64,000 nucleotides of DNA from Actinospineispora spinosispora DSM 44797 (GCF_000429025.1 NZ_AUBB01000026.1:1-64000); one strand, 5' to 3'; shown: positions 33,234 to 43,100, counted from the stretch's first letter. Notes: generated by a model not told the origin, from the sequence alone. Translations and numbers: made by a program.

Positions 33234-33331
33234 ACGCGAGACGATAGGGAAGAACAGGACGGCTGAGCGAGCTCAATTACTTCGGCCCGGTGTGCGGGCA
33301 GGACGCACCCGTGACCGTCGCCGAACTCGAC

Positions 33332-33399
33332 TTCGCAGAGCTTCACGTCGCGTCGCAGACACTGCGGCGTCTGTGACGCAACACGACGCTCTGCGAGGT
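33332..33399. repeat. CGCAGAGC inverted-repeat element, copy 2
   Basis: TTCGCAGAGC...CTCTGCGAG arms with an inner GTCGCGTCGCAGA...TCTGTGACGC stem. Same plan as the copies at 28157 and 55523, with single-base exchanges in the arms. It lies between the small membrane gene and the tRNA. Confidence 0.65.
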
Positions 33400-33433
33400 G
33401 GCGCCGTTGCTTCGAGGCCAGACACGACGAAGA

Positions 33434-33466
33434 CCCAGGTCCGATGTAGACATCGTCTGACCTGGG
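33434..33466 (-). terminator. Terminator of the tRNA gene
   Basis: CCCAGGTC and GACCTGGG pair around a 17-base loop that itself contains a small CGATG/CATCG stem. It lies 10 bases beyond the 3' end of the leftward tRNA, in the position of its transcription terminator. Confidence 0.6.
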
Positions 33467-33476
33467 CCTTTGTTGG

Positions 33477-33550
33477 TGGAGCGGATGACGGGAATCGAAC
33501 CCGCGTATTCAGCTTGGGAAGCTGATGTTCTACCATTGAACTACATCCGC
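33477..33550 (-). tRNA. tRNA-Gly (anticodon CCC)
   Basis: Reading leftward the sequence begins GCGGATGTAGTTCAATGG, with a seven-base acceptor stem closing on CATCCGC, a TTCGATTC T-arm loop and an encoded CCA end. The anticodon stem TCAGC/GCTGA encloses the loop TTCCCAA, so the anticodon is CCC and reads GGG glycine codons. The D-loop contains the standard AATGG. Length with CCA is 74. There is no intron and the gene stands alone with its own terminator. Confidence 0.95.
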
Positions 33551-33639
33551 GCGGTGCTTCGAGAGCGAGCTTAGCACCATCCTCGGCGGCGCCATCAGGG
33601 TGACACTGGCCTCGGTGAGTGAGCCGGTAGGGTGACGGC

Positions 33640-34221
33640 GTGCTGCTCTCGGACGGTGATCTACGCAAGGAGCTCGACTCCGGGCGGCTCGTGTTGGACC
33701 CCTGGGATTCCGCGATGTTGCAGCCGTCCAGCATCGATGTGCGGCTGGACCGGTACTTCCGCGTCTTCCAGAACTCGCGCTACACCCACATCGATCCGCG
33801 CGAGCAGCAGGACGAGCTGACGACCTCGGTGGAGCCGGAGGGCGACGACCCGTTCGTGCTGCATCCCGGCGAGTTCGTGCTGGGTTCGACGTTCGAGTCG
33901 GTGGGCCTGCCGGACGATCTCGCCGGTCGGTTGGAGGGCAAGTCGAGCCTCGGCCGTCTCGGGCTGCTCACGCACTCGACGGCCGGGTTCATCGACCCGG
34001 GCTTCACCGGGCACATCACGCTCGAGCTGTCGAACGTGGCGAACCTGCCGATCACGTTGTGGCCGGGGATGAAGATCGGTCAGCTGTGCCTGTTCCGGCT
34101 GTCCAGCCCCGCCGAACATCCGTACGGCAGCGCCGAGGCCGGCTCCCGCTACCAGGGGCAGCGCGGGCCGACCCAGTCACGCGCCTACCTCAACTTCCAC
34201 CGGGTCGACACCCGCCGCTGA
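33640..34221 (+). CDS. dcd: dCTP deaminase (dUMP-forming type)
   Basis: A 193-residue enzyme with a GTG start. It converts dCTP to dUTP, or directly to dUMP in the bifunctional actinobacterial form, feeding thymidylate synthesis. Conserved blocks are [37 protein letters not shown] and [10 protein letters not shown], with the trimer-forming C-terminal [13 protein letters not shown]. The catalytic Glu of the HITLEL strand is present. It stands alone after the tRNA; a separate dut would be redundant if it is bifunctional. Confidence 0.95.
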   Translation: MLLSDGDLRKELDSGRLVLDPWDSAMLQPSSIDVRLDRYFRVFQNSRYTHIDPREQQDELTTSVEPEGDDPFVLHPGEFVLGSTFESVGLPDDLAGRLEGKSSLGRLGLLTHSTAGFIDPGFTGHITLELSNVANLPITLWPGMKIGQLCLFRLSSPAEHPYGSAEAGSRYQGQRGPTQSRAYLNFHRVDTRR

Positions 34222-34297
34222 CCGCGTCGCCCAAAACTGTCAGACCCTTCCGGCATCATCCTCGTATCGAACATCCATTCGACACGAGGAGCTTGTC

Positions 34298-34960
34298 ATG
34301 GGTACGTCTGTTTCTGTGGCGAAGGCAGTCGCCCCGACGCGTGACCGGCACGAGCAGGTGATCGCCGAGGCGCTGCGCTGGTGCGCGGCGCGCGGTGTGC
34401 CGGCCGACGCCGACGTGTTCGCGCTGATCTGTGCCGGTGCCGAATCGGAGGGCGTGGGCACGGGCGCGCCGTTCGTGTGGACCCGGGTCGGTGTCCGCGC
34501 GCTGCTCAGCGACGGCATCGCGAGCTGGTGTGCGCTCGCGGGTGTCAGGGACTGCTCGGTCGAGGTGGTCCCCTCGGTCTGGCAGTGGTTCGACTTCCTC
34601 CACGACACGGGCCGGTTCGATCCGAGGAGTGACCCGTTATGGGAGCTGCGCAAGCCGCTGATCTGCTACGGGGGCCTCGACTTCGGCGGCCGTCCCCGCC
34701 CGGTGGACGACCCGTCGCCGATCCCGTGCGAGTGCCAACTGCCCTACCGGGAGACGGTCGGCTACCTCACCGCGCTGCTGAACGAGGGTGTGCTCGTTCC
34801 GGACATCCTGTTCCCGCCGGGGCGGGAGGGCGCACTCGCGCTGTTCGACACACCTCTGCCCACTCAGCGCCGAGGCAAGGCTCCACCCCGCCGTGCCCCG
34901 GGCCGTGGAGGTACCCGACCGGGCGCGGGAGGGCGCGGCGGTCCGCGGGGCAGGCGGTGA
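34298..34960 (+). CDS. Hypothetical protein with Arg/Gly-rich tail
   Basis: A 220-residue soluble protein; ATG after GAGGAG. The body (residues 15-180) has an all-alpha/beta character with conserved-looking QVIAEALRWCAARGV at the start and WFDFLHDTGRFDPRSDPLW in the middle, plus several Cys (CAALAG, CEC). The last 40 residues are a basic Arg/Gly-rich region (RAPGRGGTRPGAGG) that could bind nucleic acid. I do not recognise a family. The stop overlaps the HicB fragment by four bases, so that remnant may have been fused or coupled to it. Confidence 0.6.
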   Translation: MGTSVSVAKAVAPTRDRHEQVIAEALRWCAARGVPADADVFALICAGAESEGVGTGAPFVWTRVGVRALLSDGIASWCALAGVRDCSVEVVPSVWQWFDFLHDTGRFDPRSDPLWELRKPLICYGGLDFGGRPRPVDDPSPIPCECQLPYRETVGYLTALLNEGVLVPDILFPPGREGALALFDTPLPTQRRGKAPPRRAPGRGGTRPGAGGRGGPRGRR

Positions 34961-35058
34961 GCACTGACCTCGAGTGTGGCGACTCCGGGAGCTTCGGCGC
35001 CTACAGCCCGGACCTTCCTGGGTGTGTCGCGGTCACCACGATCACCACGGCGGCCTGA
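34957..35058 (+). pseudogene. Truncated HicB-type antitoxin remnant
   Basis: A 33-residue frame started by a GTG that overlaps the preceding stop. GSFGAYSPDLPGCVAV is the recognisable N-terminal strand pair of HicB antitoxins (normally followed by a helix and a DNA-binding tail). Here the reading frame ends in TTAA-like low-information residues and stops, with no HicA toxin gene nearby. It looks like the head of a decayed toxin-antitoxin gene, possibly still made as a short peptide. Confidence 0.55.
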
Positions 35059-35132
35059 GGACACACGCCGAACGGTCCACCGCGTGCCGATACCAGGCCT
35101 CGTGGTGGTGACACGGCTACTCTCGGGCGGCC

Positions 35133-36005
35133 ATGGATGAGCGAGCGACTTCCACTTCAGTCCGGTCCGTTCGAGCGGGATGGCCGCCGTGGTCGCGGCG
35201 TCCCCGGGTGGACCGTGCCGGCCGGCAGCGGTGGCCGATCCGGGTTCTCGCCGGGCTGATCCTGCTGGCCGCCGTCGGATTGTTGTGGCCGTTCGCGGGC
35301 TGGTCGTGGTGGCCGGTGGTCATCGGGCTCGGCGTGTTGGTGCTGCTGTACCTGCTGCGGCTGGACCGGTTGCTGCTCGGCTGGGCGCCACACCTCGCGG
35401 GCCTGGTGGTCGTGGTGCTGATGGCGGCGCGCAGCGATCCGTGGGCGTGGGGCCTTGCGGCGGGGCTCGCGGTGCTCGGTGTCGGGTTCGTGCGGCTGCC
35501 GGACTGGTGGGTGGTCGCCGTCGGCGTGGTCATGGTCGTGGCGTTCGGCGCCGGATACGGCATCAGCCACTACCGGACGGCCACGCAGCTGCAGGCCGAA
35601 CAGGCGGCGGCCGACCAGCAGTACCGGGCGAGCCGGATGGCGTTGCCGGCGGAGGCGTTCCTGGGTGCGATCACATCGGACATCGCGTACGGACAGGAGG
35701 TGAAGGCGTGCGGTCTGCTCGGATCACCGGGCGGTGAGCAGCTCGCGGCGGCGGAGGGTGCGCCGTCCTGCGTCGACGCCGTGCGCCGGATGCACGGCAG
35801 GGTCACCAACCCCGGCAAGTACTCGAACCCGAGGCTGCCGAAGGGCACCGTGACGAAACGCGCGGACGGCACCGCGACCGTCGACGGTTGCGCGGTGTGG
35901 CCGGCGGGCACCACCGCGCCGGGGCCGGTGCTGGGCAGGCTCGAACTGCGCCGGCACGAGGGCAGCAGCTACCTGATCACCGGGTACACCCCCTGCGGGA
36001 GCTGA
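35133..36005 (+). CDS. Polytopic membrane protein, function unknown
   Basis: A 290-residue protein. Residues ~35-135 contain about four or five hydrophobic helices (IRVLAGLILLAAVGLLWPFAG, WWPVVIGLGVLVLLYLL, LAGLVVVVLMAARS, WVVAVGVVMVVAFGAG). The C-terminal ~140 residues are extracytoplasmic or cytoplasmic and soluble, with three Cys (KACGLLG, PSCVDAV, CAVWPAG) and TPCGS at the end, hinting at disulfides. I recognise no family. It precedes the lipoprotein gene by 87 bases and may be made with it. Confidence 0.6.
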   Translation: MDERATSTSVRSVRAGWPPWSRRPRVDRAGRQRWPIRVLAGLILLAAVGLLWPFAGWSWWPVVIGLGVLVLLYLLRLDRLLLGWAPHLAGLVVVVLMAARSDPWAWGLAAGLAVLGVGFVRLPDWWVVAVGVVMVVAFGAGYGISHYRTATQLQAEQAAADQQYRASRMALPAEAFLGAITSDIAYGQEVKACGLLGSPGGEQLAAAEGAPSCVDAVRRMHGRVTNPGKYSNPRLPKGTVTKRADGTATVDGCAVWPAGTTAPGPVLGRLELRRHEGSSYLITGYTPCGS

Positions 36006-36092
36006 TACCCGCTCAGCTTGGGTACCGTCGCGCCCGATACAGGCCCGCTCGCCGGCCCGGCGCGCGGTTCCCCCGGGCCGGACGGAGCGAAC

Positions 36093-36746
36093 GTGTCACG
36101 ACGATGGCAGACGGTGTGCAAGGCGGTTGTGCTGGTGACCGCGACGGTGTCCCTGACCGCGTGCGGGGCCGCCGGTACCGGCACCGCGCCGGGCTCGGGA
36201 GCCGCATCGGTCGCGCCGACGCCCACCGCCCCGGACCTGATCGGCGTGCCCGGCCCGCTCAGTCTGGACGGCATCGACCACAGTCTCGCCGCCAGCAGCA
36301 AACCGAAGCCGACCTACTACCGCCAGGAGTACCTGCCCTCGGGTCAGCAGCTGGACAGCTACCAGCGGATGCTGCAGGTCGAGCTGGTCGGCGGCGCCGC
36401 CGTGGCGGACGCGGTCAAGACCCAGGTCACCGCGCTCGACCAGCGCAAGAAGACCGACCCGGTGGTGAACTACGACGTGCGGGTCAAACAGGAGACCGGT
36501 GAGGCGCTGCTCGACTTCGTGCTCGCCGGCAAGACCCAGGCCGGTGAGGACTTCATCGAGTGGAACGTCTACCGGTACGTCCCGGCGACGCTGGCCGGTA
36601 AGAAGGCGACCCAGCTGTACGGGCTGAGCCTGCGTGCATATGGCAAGGGCCGCGAGGACTTCTTGAAGAACCTCAAGCAGACCCGGCCGAAGGAGGTCAA
36701 CGCCGTGGCGTTGGCACAGGTCCCGAAGGTGACGGTTCCGGCGTAG
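36093..36746 (+). CDS. Predicted lipoprotein
   Basis: A 217-residue protein. The GTG at 36093 gives a short basic stretch and VVLVTATVSLTAC, a lipobox with the lipid-linked Cys; an upstream start would bury this. The mature protein starts with a Gly/Ala/Pro/Thr linker, then a folded region (YYRQEYLPSGQQLDSYQRML; VVNYDVRVKQETGEALLDFVL). No enzyme motif is visible. It is exported and anchored in the membrane. It ends just before a perfect 14-bp hairpin, so it is the last gene of its transcript. Confidence 0.7.
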   Translation: MSRRWQTVCKAVVLVTATVSLTACGAAGTGTAPGSGAASVAPTPTAPDLIGVPGPLSLDGIDHSLAASSKPKPTYYRQEYLPSGQQLDSYQRMLQVELVGGAAVADAVKTQVTALDQRKKTDPVVNYDVRVKQETGEALLDFVLAGKTQAGEDFIEWNVYRYVPATLAGKKATQLYGLSLRAYGKGREDFLKNLKQTRPKEVNAVALAQVPKVTVPA

Positions 36747-36752
36747 GACGGC

Positions 36753-36783
36753 GGTGGGGCGGAGCCGGCGGCTCCGCCCCACC
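36753..36783. terminator. Bidirectional hairpin terminator
   Basis: GGTGGGGCGGAGCC and GGCTCCGCCCCACC pair perfectly over 14 bases with a 3-base loop, between the lipoprotein gene and the convergent Fe-S gene. Confidence 0.75.
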
Positions 36784-36789
36784 GGTCGG

Positions 36790-39072
36790 TCAGTTCTCCG
36801 AGTCGCCGGACTTGGCGGGCTCGGCCGGTTCAGCGGGCTCGGCCGGTTCCGGCGAGTGCGCCTTGCCGTTGGAGTTGCCGTTCGTGCTCGGGTCGCCGCG
36901 CTTGACCGAGGCGAGCAGCATCTGCGAGACGTCCAGGACCTCGACGTCCTCGCTCGCGCCCTCGCTCTGCTTCTCGGTCAGGCCGTCGGTGAGCATCGTG
37001 CGGCAGAACGGGCACCCGGTGGCGATCTGCTTGGCCTCGGTGGCCAGCGCCTCCTCGGTGCGGGCCAGGTTGACCCGCTTGCCGATGTGCTCCTCCATCC
37101 ACATCCGCGCACCGCCCGCGCCGCAGCACATCGAACGGTCCGCGTGCCGGGGCATCTCGGTCAGCTTGGCGCCGGCCGCACCGACCAGCTCGCGCGGCTC
37201 CTCGTAGACGCCGTTGTGCCGGCCGAGGTAGCACGGGTCGTGGTAGGTCACGTCCGTGCCGCCTTCCGGGGCGGCGACCGGAACCAACTTGCCCTCGCGG
37301 ACCAGCTTGTTCAGCAGCTGCGTGTGGTGCACGACCTCGTAGTGCCCGTCCAGCTGCGGGTACTCCCGGCCCAGGGTGTTCAGGCAGTGCGGGCAGGTGG
37401 TGACGATCTTGCGCTTGCCCGGCTCGCGGCCCTCGAAGACCGTGTTGAGCACCTCGACGTTCTGCTGCGCCAGCATCTGGAAGACGAACTCGTTGCCGGA
37501 GCGCCGCGCCGGGTCACCGGTGCAGGTCTCCTCCGGGCCGAGCACGACGTAACCGACGCCGGCTCGGTGCAGCAGCTCCGCGGTGGCCTTGACGGTCTTC
37601 TTGGCGTTGTCGTCGTAGGCGCCCGCGCAGCCGACCCAGAACAGGTACTCGGTGTCGTCGGACAGCTCGCCCTCGAACACGGGGACCTCGAAGTCGAGGC
37701 CCTTCGTCCACTCCAGGCGGTCCTTGGCGTTCTGTCCCCAGGGGTTGCCCTTGTTCTCCAGGTTCTTGAACAGCACCGACAGCTCGCTGGGGAACTCCGA
37801 CTCGATCAGCACCTGGTGGCGGCGCATGTCGATGATGTGGTCGACGTGCTCGATGTCGACCGGGCACTGCTCGACACACGCGCCGCAGGACGTACAGGAC
37901 CACAGGACGTCCGGGTCGATGACGCCGCCGGCCTCCAGGGTGCCGACCAGCGGACGCGCCGCCTGCTCCTCGCCGGACCCGGTGACCCGCCCGAAGCCGG
38001 ACTCGGGAACGCCGTGGCCGTGTGCGTCGGCGTTGCCGGCCACCTCGACCGCGCCCTCTTCGGGCATGTCCTTGCCGCCGATGAGGTACGGCGCCTTGGC
38101 GAACAGGTGGTCCCGCAGGTCCATGATGACGAGCTTCGGGGACAGCGGCTTGCCGGTGTTCCAGGCCGGGCACTGCGACTGACAACGCCCGCACTCGGTG
38201 CAGGTGGCGAAGTCGAGCATGCCCTTCCAGGTGAAGTCCTCGATCTTGCCGCGACCGAAGGTGTCGTCCTCGCCCGGGTCCTCGAAGTCGATCGGCTTGC
38301 CGCCGGACTCCATCGGCAGTAGCGGGCCGAGGCCCTTGGGCAGCCGCTTGGCCGCGACGTTGATCGGCGCGACGAAGATGTGCAGGTGCTTGGAGTACAG
38401 CACGATGATCAGGAACGCCAGCATGACGCCGATGTGCAGCATCAGGCCGACGGTCTCCAGGATGAACAGCGTGGTGTGCGACAGCCCCTCGAAGGGCACG
38501 CCGAGGCCGATCGAGATCCAGGCGCCCGAGGTGTACGGCGAGTTCCCGGCGGCCGAGGACACGGCGCGGAAGAAGAACAGCGTCCACACCACGTTGAAGA
38601 TCATGAACAGGATGAACCAGGCGGGCCCGGTGTGCGAGCCGTAGAACCGGGACTCGCGCTGGCGCCGCTCGGGCGCCTGCCGGATCCGGATGACGGTGAA
38701 CACCACGAGCGAGACCAGCACCATGAACGCGATGAAGTCCTGCAGGAACCCGAGCGCGGCCCAGTGGCCGATGATCGGGATCGCGAACTTCTCGTCGAAC
38801 AACGCGCCGTAGGCCTCGATGTAGACGGTCAGCAGGATGATGAACGCCCACATGGTGAACAGGTGCGCTAGCCCCGGTATCGACCATTTGAGCAGCTTCC
38901 GCTGCCCGAGCACTTCGACGAACTGGGTGCGCAGTCGAGCGCCCAGCTGGTCGGTTCGGTCATGTGCGGGTTGGCCTGAGCTGATCAGCTTGTACAGCCA
39001 CCACGCCCGTCGGCCGGCGACAGCGAGTACGAGCACCGTCAGTACTAGGCCGACCACCATTCGCGCGATCAC
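36790..39072 (-). CDS. Membrane (Fe-S)-binding oxidoreductase with CCG domains
   Basis: About 760 residues from the GTG at 39072, which has GGGAGGA nearby; a start 69 bases upstream yields a poor N-terminus. Residues 1-230 span about six transmembrane helices (NarI-like gamma fold). Residues ~290 and ~395 carry two 4Fe-4S ferredoxin motifs, CTECGRCQSQCP and CTSCGACVEQCP. The C-terminal half has two CCG domains, including CPHCLNTLG and CCGAGGARMWME, as in heterodisulfide reductase-like and lactate-oxidising proteins. Mycobacteria have a close relative in their core genome. It likely passes electrons between the quinone pool and a soluble donor. The last 40 residues are a PAEPAEP repeat. Confidence 0.88.
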   Translation of the reverse strand: MIARMVVGLVLTVLVLAVAGRRAWWLYKLISSGQPAHDRTDQLGARLRTQFVEVLGQRKLLKWSIPGLAHLFTMWAFIILLTVYIEAYGALFDEKFAIPIIGHWAALGFLQDFIAFMVLVSLVVFTVIRIRQAPERRQRESRFYGSHTGPAWFILFMIFNVVWTLFFFRAVSSAAGNSPYTSGAWISIGLGVPFEGLSHTTLFILETVGLMLHIGVMLAFLIIVLYSKHLHIFVAPINVAAKRLPKGLGPLLPMESGGKPIDFEDPGEDDTFGRGKIEDFTWKGMLDFATCTECGRCQSQCPAWNTGKPLSPKLVIMDLRDHLFAKAPYLIGGKDMPEEGAVEVAGNADAHGHGVPESGFGRVTGSGEEQAARPLVGTLEAGGVIDPDVLWSCTSCGACVEQCPVDIEHVDHIIDMRRHQVLIESEFPSELSVLFKNLENKGNPWGQNAKDRLEWTKGLDFEVPVFEGELSDDTEYLFWVGCAGAYDDNAKKTVKATAELLHRAGVGYVVLGPEETCTGDPARRSGNEFVFQMLAQQNVEVLNTVFEGREPGKRKIVTTCPHCLNTLGREYPQLDGHYEVVHHTQLLNKLVREGKLVPVAAPEGGTDVTYHDPCYLGRHNGVYEEPRELVGAAGAKLTEMPRHADRSMCCGAGGARMWMEEHIGKRVNLARTEEALATEAKQIATGCPFCRTMLTDGLTEKQSEGASEDVEVLDVSQMLLASVKRGDPSTNGNSNGKAHSPEPAEPAEPAEPAKSGDSEN

Positions 39073-39155
39073 GGTTGTTCCTCCCGGTGGGTCTTGCGGG
39101 TGAGAGTAACCCCCGCCGGAGCTGGACGTTTGGTATGCCACGCATGAGGGGAGCC

Positions 39156-39173
39156 TTACCTACTGAACGGTAA
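39156..39173. promoter_or_regulatory. Palindrome upstream of the Fe-S gene
   Basis: TTACCTACTGAACGGTAA has 5-bp arms TTACC/GGTAA and an 8-base centre. It lies 84 bases upstream of the GTG start of the Fe-S gene, where an operator would be expected. Confidence 0.35.
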
Positions 39174-39466
39174 CTAAACTGAAACGAGCCAGATGTGCGC
39201 CGTGGGTCACAATGTGTGATGTCTCGCGCGTCGCGCCCACGGACCCGGGAGAACCGCGAGGACACTCTTCCGGGCGACCGGTAGCACTCTCGGCAGGTTT
39301 TTCCGGCAATCTTCGGGGTTTCCCGCCCGTTCTCCGGACTGGCACGCATCGCTCGTCCTAGGATTCGCGTGGCCAGTTCTTGGGGAGCAGGCGCCGACGG
39401 GGAGCAGTCGGCTTTCACCCGGCCGGGTGGGTGCGCCCAGGCCGTGCAGCTACGTGAGGAGCCGTC
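39174..39466. other. Gene-free stretch before the secretion cluster
   Basis: About 290 bases between the Fe-S gene's upstream palindrome and the first secretion-cluster gene. I see a CGCGCGTCGCGCC-type short palindrome at ~39225 and no gene. The promoter of the rightward cluster probably lies here. Confidence 0.45.
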
Positions 39467-39757
39467 ATGACCAGCCCGTTCGCCGCGGTCACAGCAGGGG
39501 CCGGCCAGTTTCTGGCGCAGGAACAGGGCAAGGAGCTCGGCACCCAGAACCTGCAGACCTGGATCACCGGCAACATCGTGCCGTTGTTGCTACTGGTGAT
39601 CGCGGTGATTCTGCTCTGGATCGGTGGCCGGGGCGACAACGCCGGCGTCGCGCGCCGAGGCGTGGGATTACTGGTCGGCCTGGTCGCGCTGGGCATCGCG
39701 GTGTCCGGCAAGGCGGGCGACGTGGGCCAGTTCCTCGCCAACCTCATCGTTGGGTGA
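39467..39757 (+). CDS. VirB2-like small membrane protein (first gene of a T4SS-like cluster)
   Basis: A 96-residue protein. A short N-terminal region is followed by two hydrophobic helices: NIVPLLLLVIAVILLWIGG and GVGLLVGLVALGIAVSG, with a Gly/Asp/Arg-rich loop between. This is the size and layout of TrbC/VirB2 pilin-like subunits, although no pilin signal peptide is obvious. The next gene starts at or just after its stop codon. Taken with the VirB4-like ATPase two genes on, it is the probable pilin or pore subunit of a secretion machine. Confidence 0.65.
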   Translation: MTSPFAAVTAGAGQFLAQEQGKELGTQNLQTWITGNIVPLLLLVIAVILLWIGGRGDNAGVARRGVGLLVGLVALGIAVSGKAGDVGQFLANLIVG

Positions 39758-39761
39758 CGTT

Positions 39762-40148
39762 TTGCGGGTCCGGACAGACGACGAGATCTACCGCATCGAC
39801 GCGGTGTGGCTCGGTCCGCCTCGGGCGACGTTCCCGTGGCGAGCCACTTACTCCAGCTATCTGGTGGGCTTCCTCATCTTCATCTTCGTGCTGTTCATTC
39901 AGCGCCGGGTCGGTATCGCGTTCAACATCCTTCCCACCGCGTGGGCGATCGTGATCACCGTTTTCCTCACCAGGCTGGTGTCGCGCAAGGTGAACTACGA
40001 GAAGGGTGTGGTCCACCTCTTCCAGCATTTCTGGTACGAGGTGACCGGTCCGAGGGCGAGCACCGCGCACCGCGGCGGCAATGTGCGCAACGAACACGTT
40101 CGGGTACGCCGCATGATGCCGCGCGGCAAGCGGCGAGGTGGTCGCTGA
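39762..40148 (+). CDS. VirB3/PrgI-like small membrane protein
   Basis: A 128-residue protein. A TTG at 39762 gives MRVRTDDEIYRIDAVWLGPP; a TTG 12 bases earlier is also in frame. A two-helix hairpin (YLVGFLIFIFVLFI and WAIVITVFLTRLVS) is flanked by a short cytoplasmic head and a basic tail (NVRNEHVRVRRMMPRGKRRGGR). Size, topology and its place before a VirB4 gene correspond to the VirB3/PrgI family, which docks the ATPase at the membrane. Its stop codon overlaps the ATPase start (TGATG). Confidence 0.65.
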   Translation: MRVRTDDEIYRIDAVWLGPPRATFPWRATYSSYLVGFLIFIFVLFIQRRVGIAFNILPTAWAIVITVFLTRLVSRKVNYEKGVVHLFQHFWYEVTGPRASTAHRGGNVRNEHVRVRRMMPRGKRRGGR

Positions 40149-43100
40149 TGTTCGGTAAGCGCCCGCGCAAGGGCAGGAAACCACCGCCGCGCAAGCAGCC
40201 ACCCCGCCAGCAACCGCCAAGGCAGCAACCGCCCCGGCAGCAGAGCCAGCGGCCGACGGCGAAGAGCGCGGACGGACGTAAGAGCAAGGCCGCGCGGTCG
40301 CTCGCGGGCGAGACCTCGGCGCCGCGCTACCAGCCGAGCATCAACCTGCGCTCGATCGACGGGCACCTGACACGCACCGCCACCCAGGTGATGGCCTGGT
40401 ACCGGCTGGCGCCGCAGGCCTGGAGCTTCCGCAGCGACAACCAGCGTGAGCTGCTCATCCACCAGATCGCCGCGCAGCTCGGCGAGCTGCAGGGCCGCTG
40501 GCTGCACCTGCGGGTCACGACCCGGCCCTACCCGGTGCACATGTGGGCGGAGGCGTTCGACCACAACGCGCTCGGCAGGCCGCCGGACGTCGCCGGCGCA
40601 CTCGGCTGGGACGGGTTCCTGGAGGGTGAGCAACGGCACCTCATGGGCCTGTCCATGTCGGACAAGGAGGTGTTCCTCGGCGTCGAGGTGTCCGGCAGGG
40701 GCACGCTCGACCGCTGGGTGGAACGCACCGCTCCGGTGCTCGGCCGGATCGTCCCGGGCGCCGTGCAGGCGGAGCTCGCCGCGCTGCAGTCCGAGGTGCG
40801 CCACGTCGACGAGCTGGTCGCGGGCACCGGGCTGGACGCCGTGCCGGCACTGGCCGACGACCTCGCCTGGCTGATGCACCGCTCGTGCGCGCTCGGTTTG
40901 CCCGCGCCCCGGTCGCTCGGCATGACCCCGGGCGGGTCGTCCGCCGCGCGCTGGGAGACCGAGGACCTCGCCGCGTTCACCGACGGCGTCGAGCTGCACC
41001 AGGAGCCGTACGCGCCGACGGTGCGGGTCGTCGGGCGGCTACGCAACCAGACGGTGACCAGGCACGTCGCGGTGCTGTCCATCGGGCTGATGGACGGCAT
41101 GCGGATCCCCGAGGTCGACGACCCGTGGATGCAGCGCAGCGACCGGCTGTCCTTCCCGGTGGAGTGGTCCGCCCGGATGTACATCCGGCGCCCCGAGGAC
41201 GTGACCGGTGAGCTGCAGCGCCAGATGGGCAAGGTGCGCAGCCAGATCCGGCACTACACCCACGACCACGACCTCGACCCGCCGATGTCACTCGCGCGCC
41301 AGGCCGACCGGGTGCTGGAGATCGAGGACGAGCTGAGCAGCGGGCTCACCCAGACCAACACCCGGCTGTACGGCTGGTGGCGGGTCGCGGTGTCCGGCCG
41401 GGACGAGGCCGAGGCGGTGTCCCGGGCGCAGCAGCTGCTCGAGGTGTACCGGCCGAAGGTGTCCATCGAGCACCCCGAAGCCCAGTACCGCTACGCCCGC
41501 GAGTTCATCCCCGGCGAGCCGCTCGCGTCCACCGCGTACCGCCGCCGCGGCTCGGTGACCTGGGCCGCGGCCGCGGTACCCGCCGCGACCGCGGCCGTGG
41601 GTGACCGGCGCGGCATCATGCTGGGCGAGACCTGCACCGCCACCCGGCGCCCGGTCGCGTGGGACCCGTGGATGGCGCAGGAGGTCCGCCGCGCGTCCGG
41701 TCTGACCGCGATCGTCGGCGGTCTCGGTTCCGGCAAGTCGTTCCTGACCGGGCTGATCGTCTACAAGTCGCTCCGTGCCGGCGCGCAGTGGACCGTGCTC
41801 GACCCGTCCGGTCCGCTCGCCGAGCTGACCCGGCTGCCCGAGCTGGCGCCGTTCTCCCGCAACATCAACCTGCTGCGCGCCGATCCCGGAATCCTCAACC
41901 CGTACCGGGTCGTCGCCGAACCGAACATCGAGCATTTCTACGAGGAGGAGGACGCCGAGCGGGCCTGGCGCCGGGAGCGTTCACTCGCCGCCGCGACCCG
42001 GCGGCGTCTGGTTCTCGACGTGCTGACCGGGCTGCTGCCCTTCGACGTCGCCCGGCTGCCGCACACCCGGATCGTGCTGCTGCGTGCGGTCCGCGAGGTC
42101 GGTGGCGCGCCGGACCGCAACCCGGCGCAGGTCATCGACGTGTTGCGACGGCACGCGAGGGACGGCGAGGACCACGCCGGTGTGGTCGCCGACTTCCTGG
42201 AGGAACGCCGCGAGCTGCCGCAGGCCGCGCTGCTGTTCCCGGACCAGACCAGGGAGGACCCGTGGCACGCCGACCGGGAGTACCGGCTGACCGTGCTCAC
42301 CATGCAGGGCATGACGCTGCCGCGCCCCGGTTCGCCGCGTGAGGAGTGGACCGACGGCGAGCAGCTCGCCGTCGAGCTGCTGAACCTGGCGTCCTGGCTG
42401 ACCCAGCGCACGATCTACGACGCGAACCGCAACAGCCGCAAGGGCGTCGCGCTGGACGAGTCGCACTTCCTGTCCCAGGTACCGACCGGCAAGGTCCTGA
42501 TCGACCGGCTGGCCCGCGACTCCCGCAAGTTCAACGTCCGTGCGCTGTTCGCCTCCCAGCTGGCGGGCGACCTGCTGCGGGTGTCCGGGTTCGCGTCGCT
42601 GGTCAACGCGGTGTTCGTCGGGCGGACCGACGACGCGGAGGCGCAGGCCGATGCGTTGCGCCTGCTGCGGGTGCCGACCGGGGTGGGCTACGAGGCGATG
42701 CTCGGCACACTGTCGCCGAGGCCGCGCCACGACGACCGACCGGACGACACACCGCGCCAGTTCGTGTTCGCCGACGGGCACGGCGGCGTGGAGAAGATCC
42801 GGATCGACCTGGAGGCGCCGCACCTGGCGCACCTGGCCGAGGCGCTGGACACCAACCCGGACGCGAACCGGGTGTCGACCTCCGGTCCGGCGGCCCCGGC
42901 GCTGGACGGGAACCGTATGGCACCGGCGCTCGGCCGGAGCGAGGCGCCCGCGCTGGGCCGCTCCGCCCCGGCTGAGCTGCCCGCGTCGACCAACGGCCTC
43001 ACCCGCACCCCGCCACGCCCGCCGGCCGAGCCCTCGATGCACCCGACGGGTGCCCGCCAGTCGCCGCCGCCCGCCGAGTACGACTCCGGCGACGAGCTGG

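Noticed and set aside
36754..38322. A 522-residue frame antisense to the Fe-S oxidoreductase
   Set aside because: It is Leu/Val/Arg/Asp-rich noise without motif or ribosome site and lies wholly over a well-supported gene.
39072..39141. Start of the Fe-S gene at 39141
   Set aside because: The upstream 23 residues are Ser/Gly/Pro-rich and lack a ribosome site; the GTG at 39072 has GGGAGGA at good spacing.
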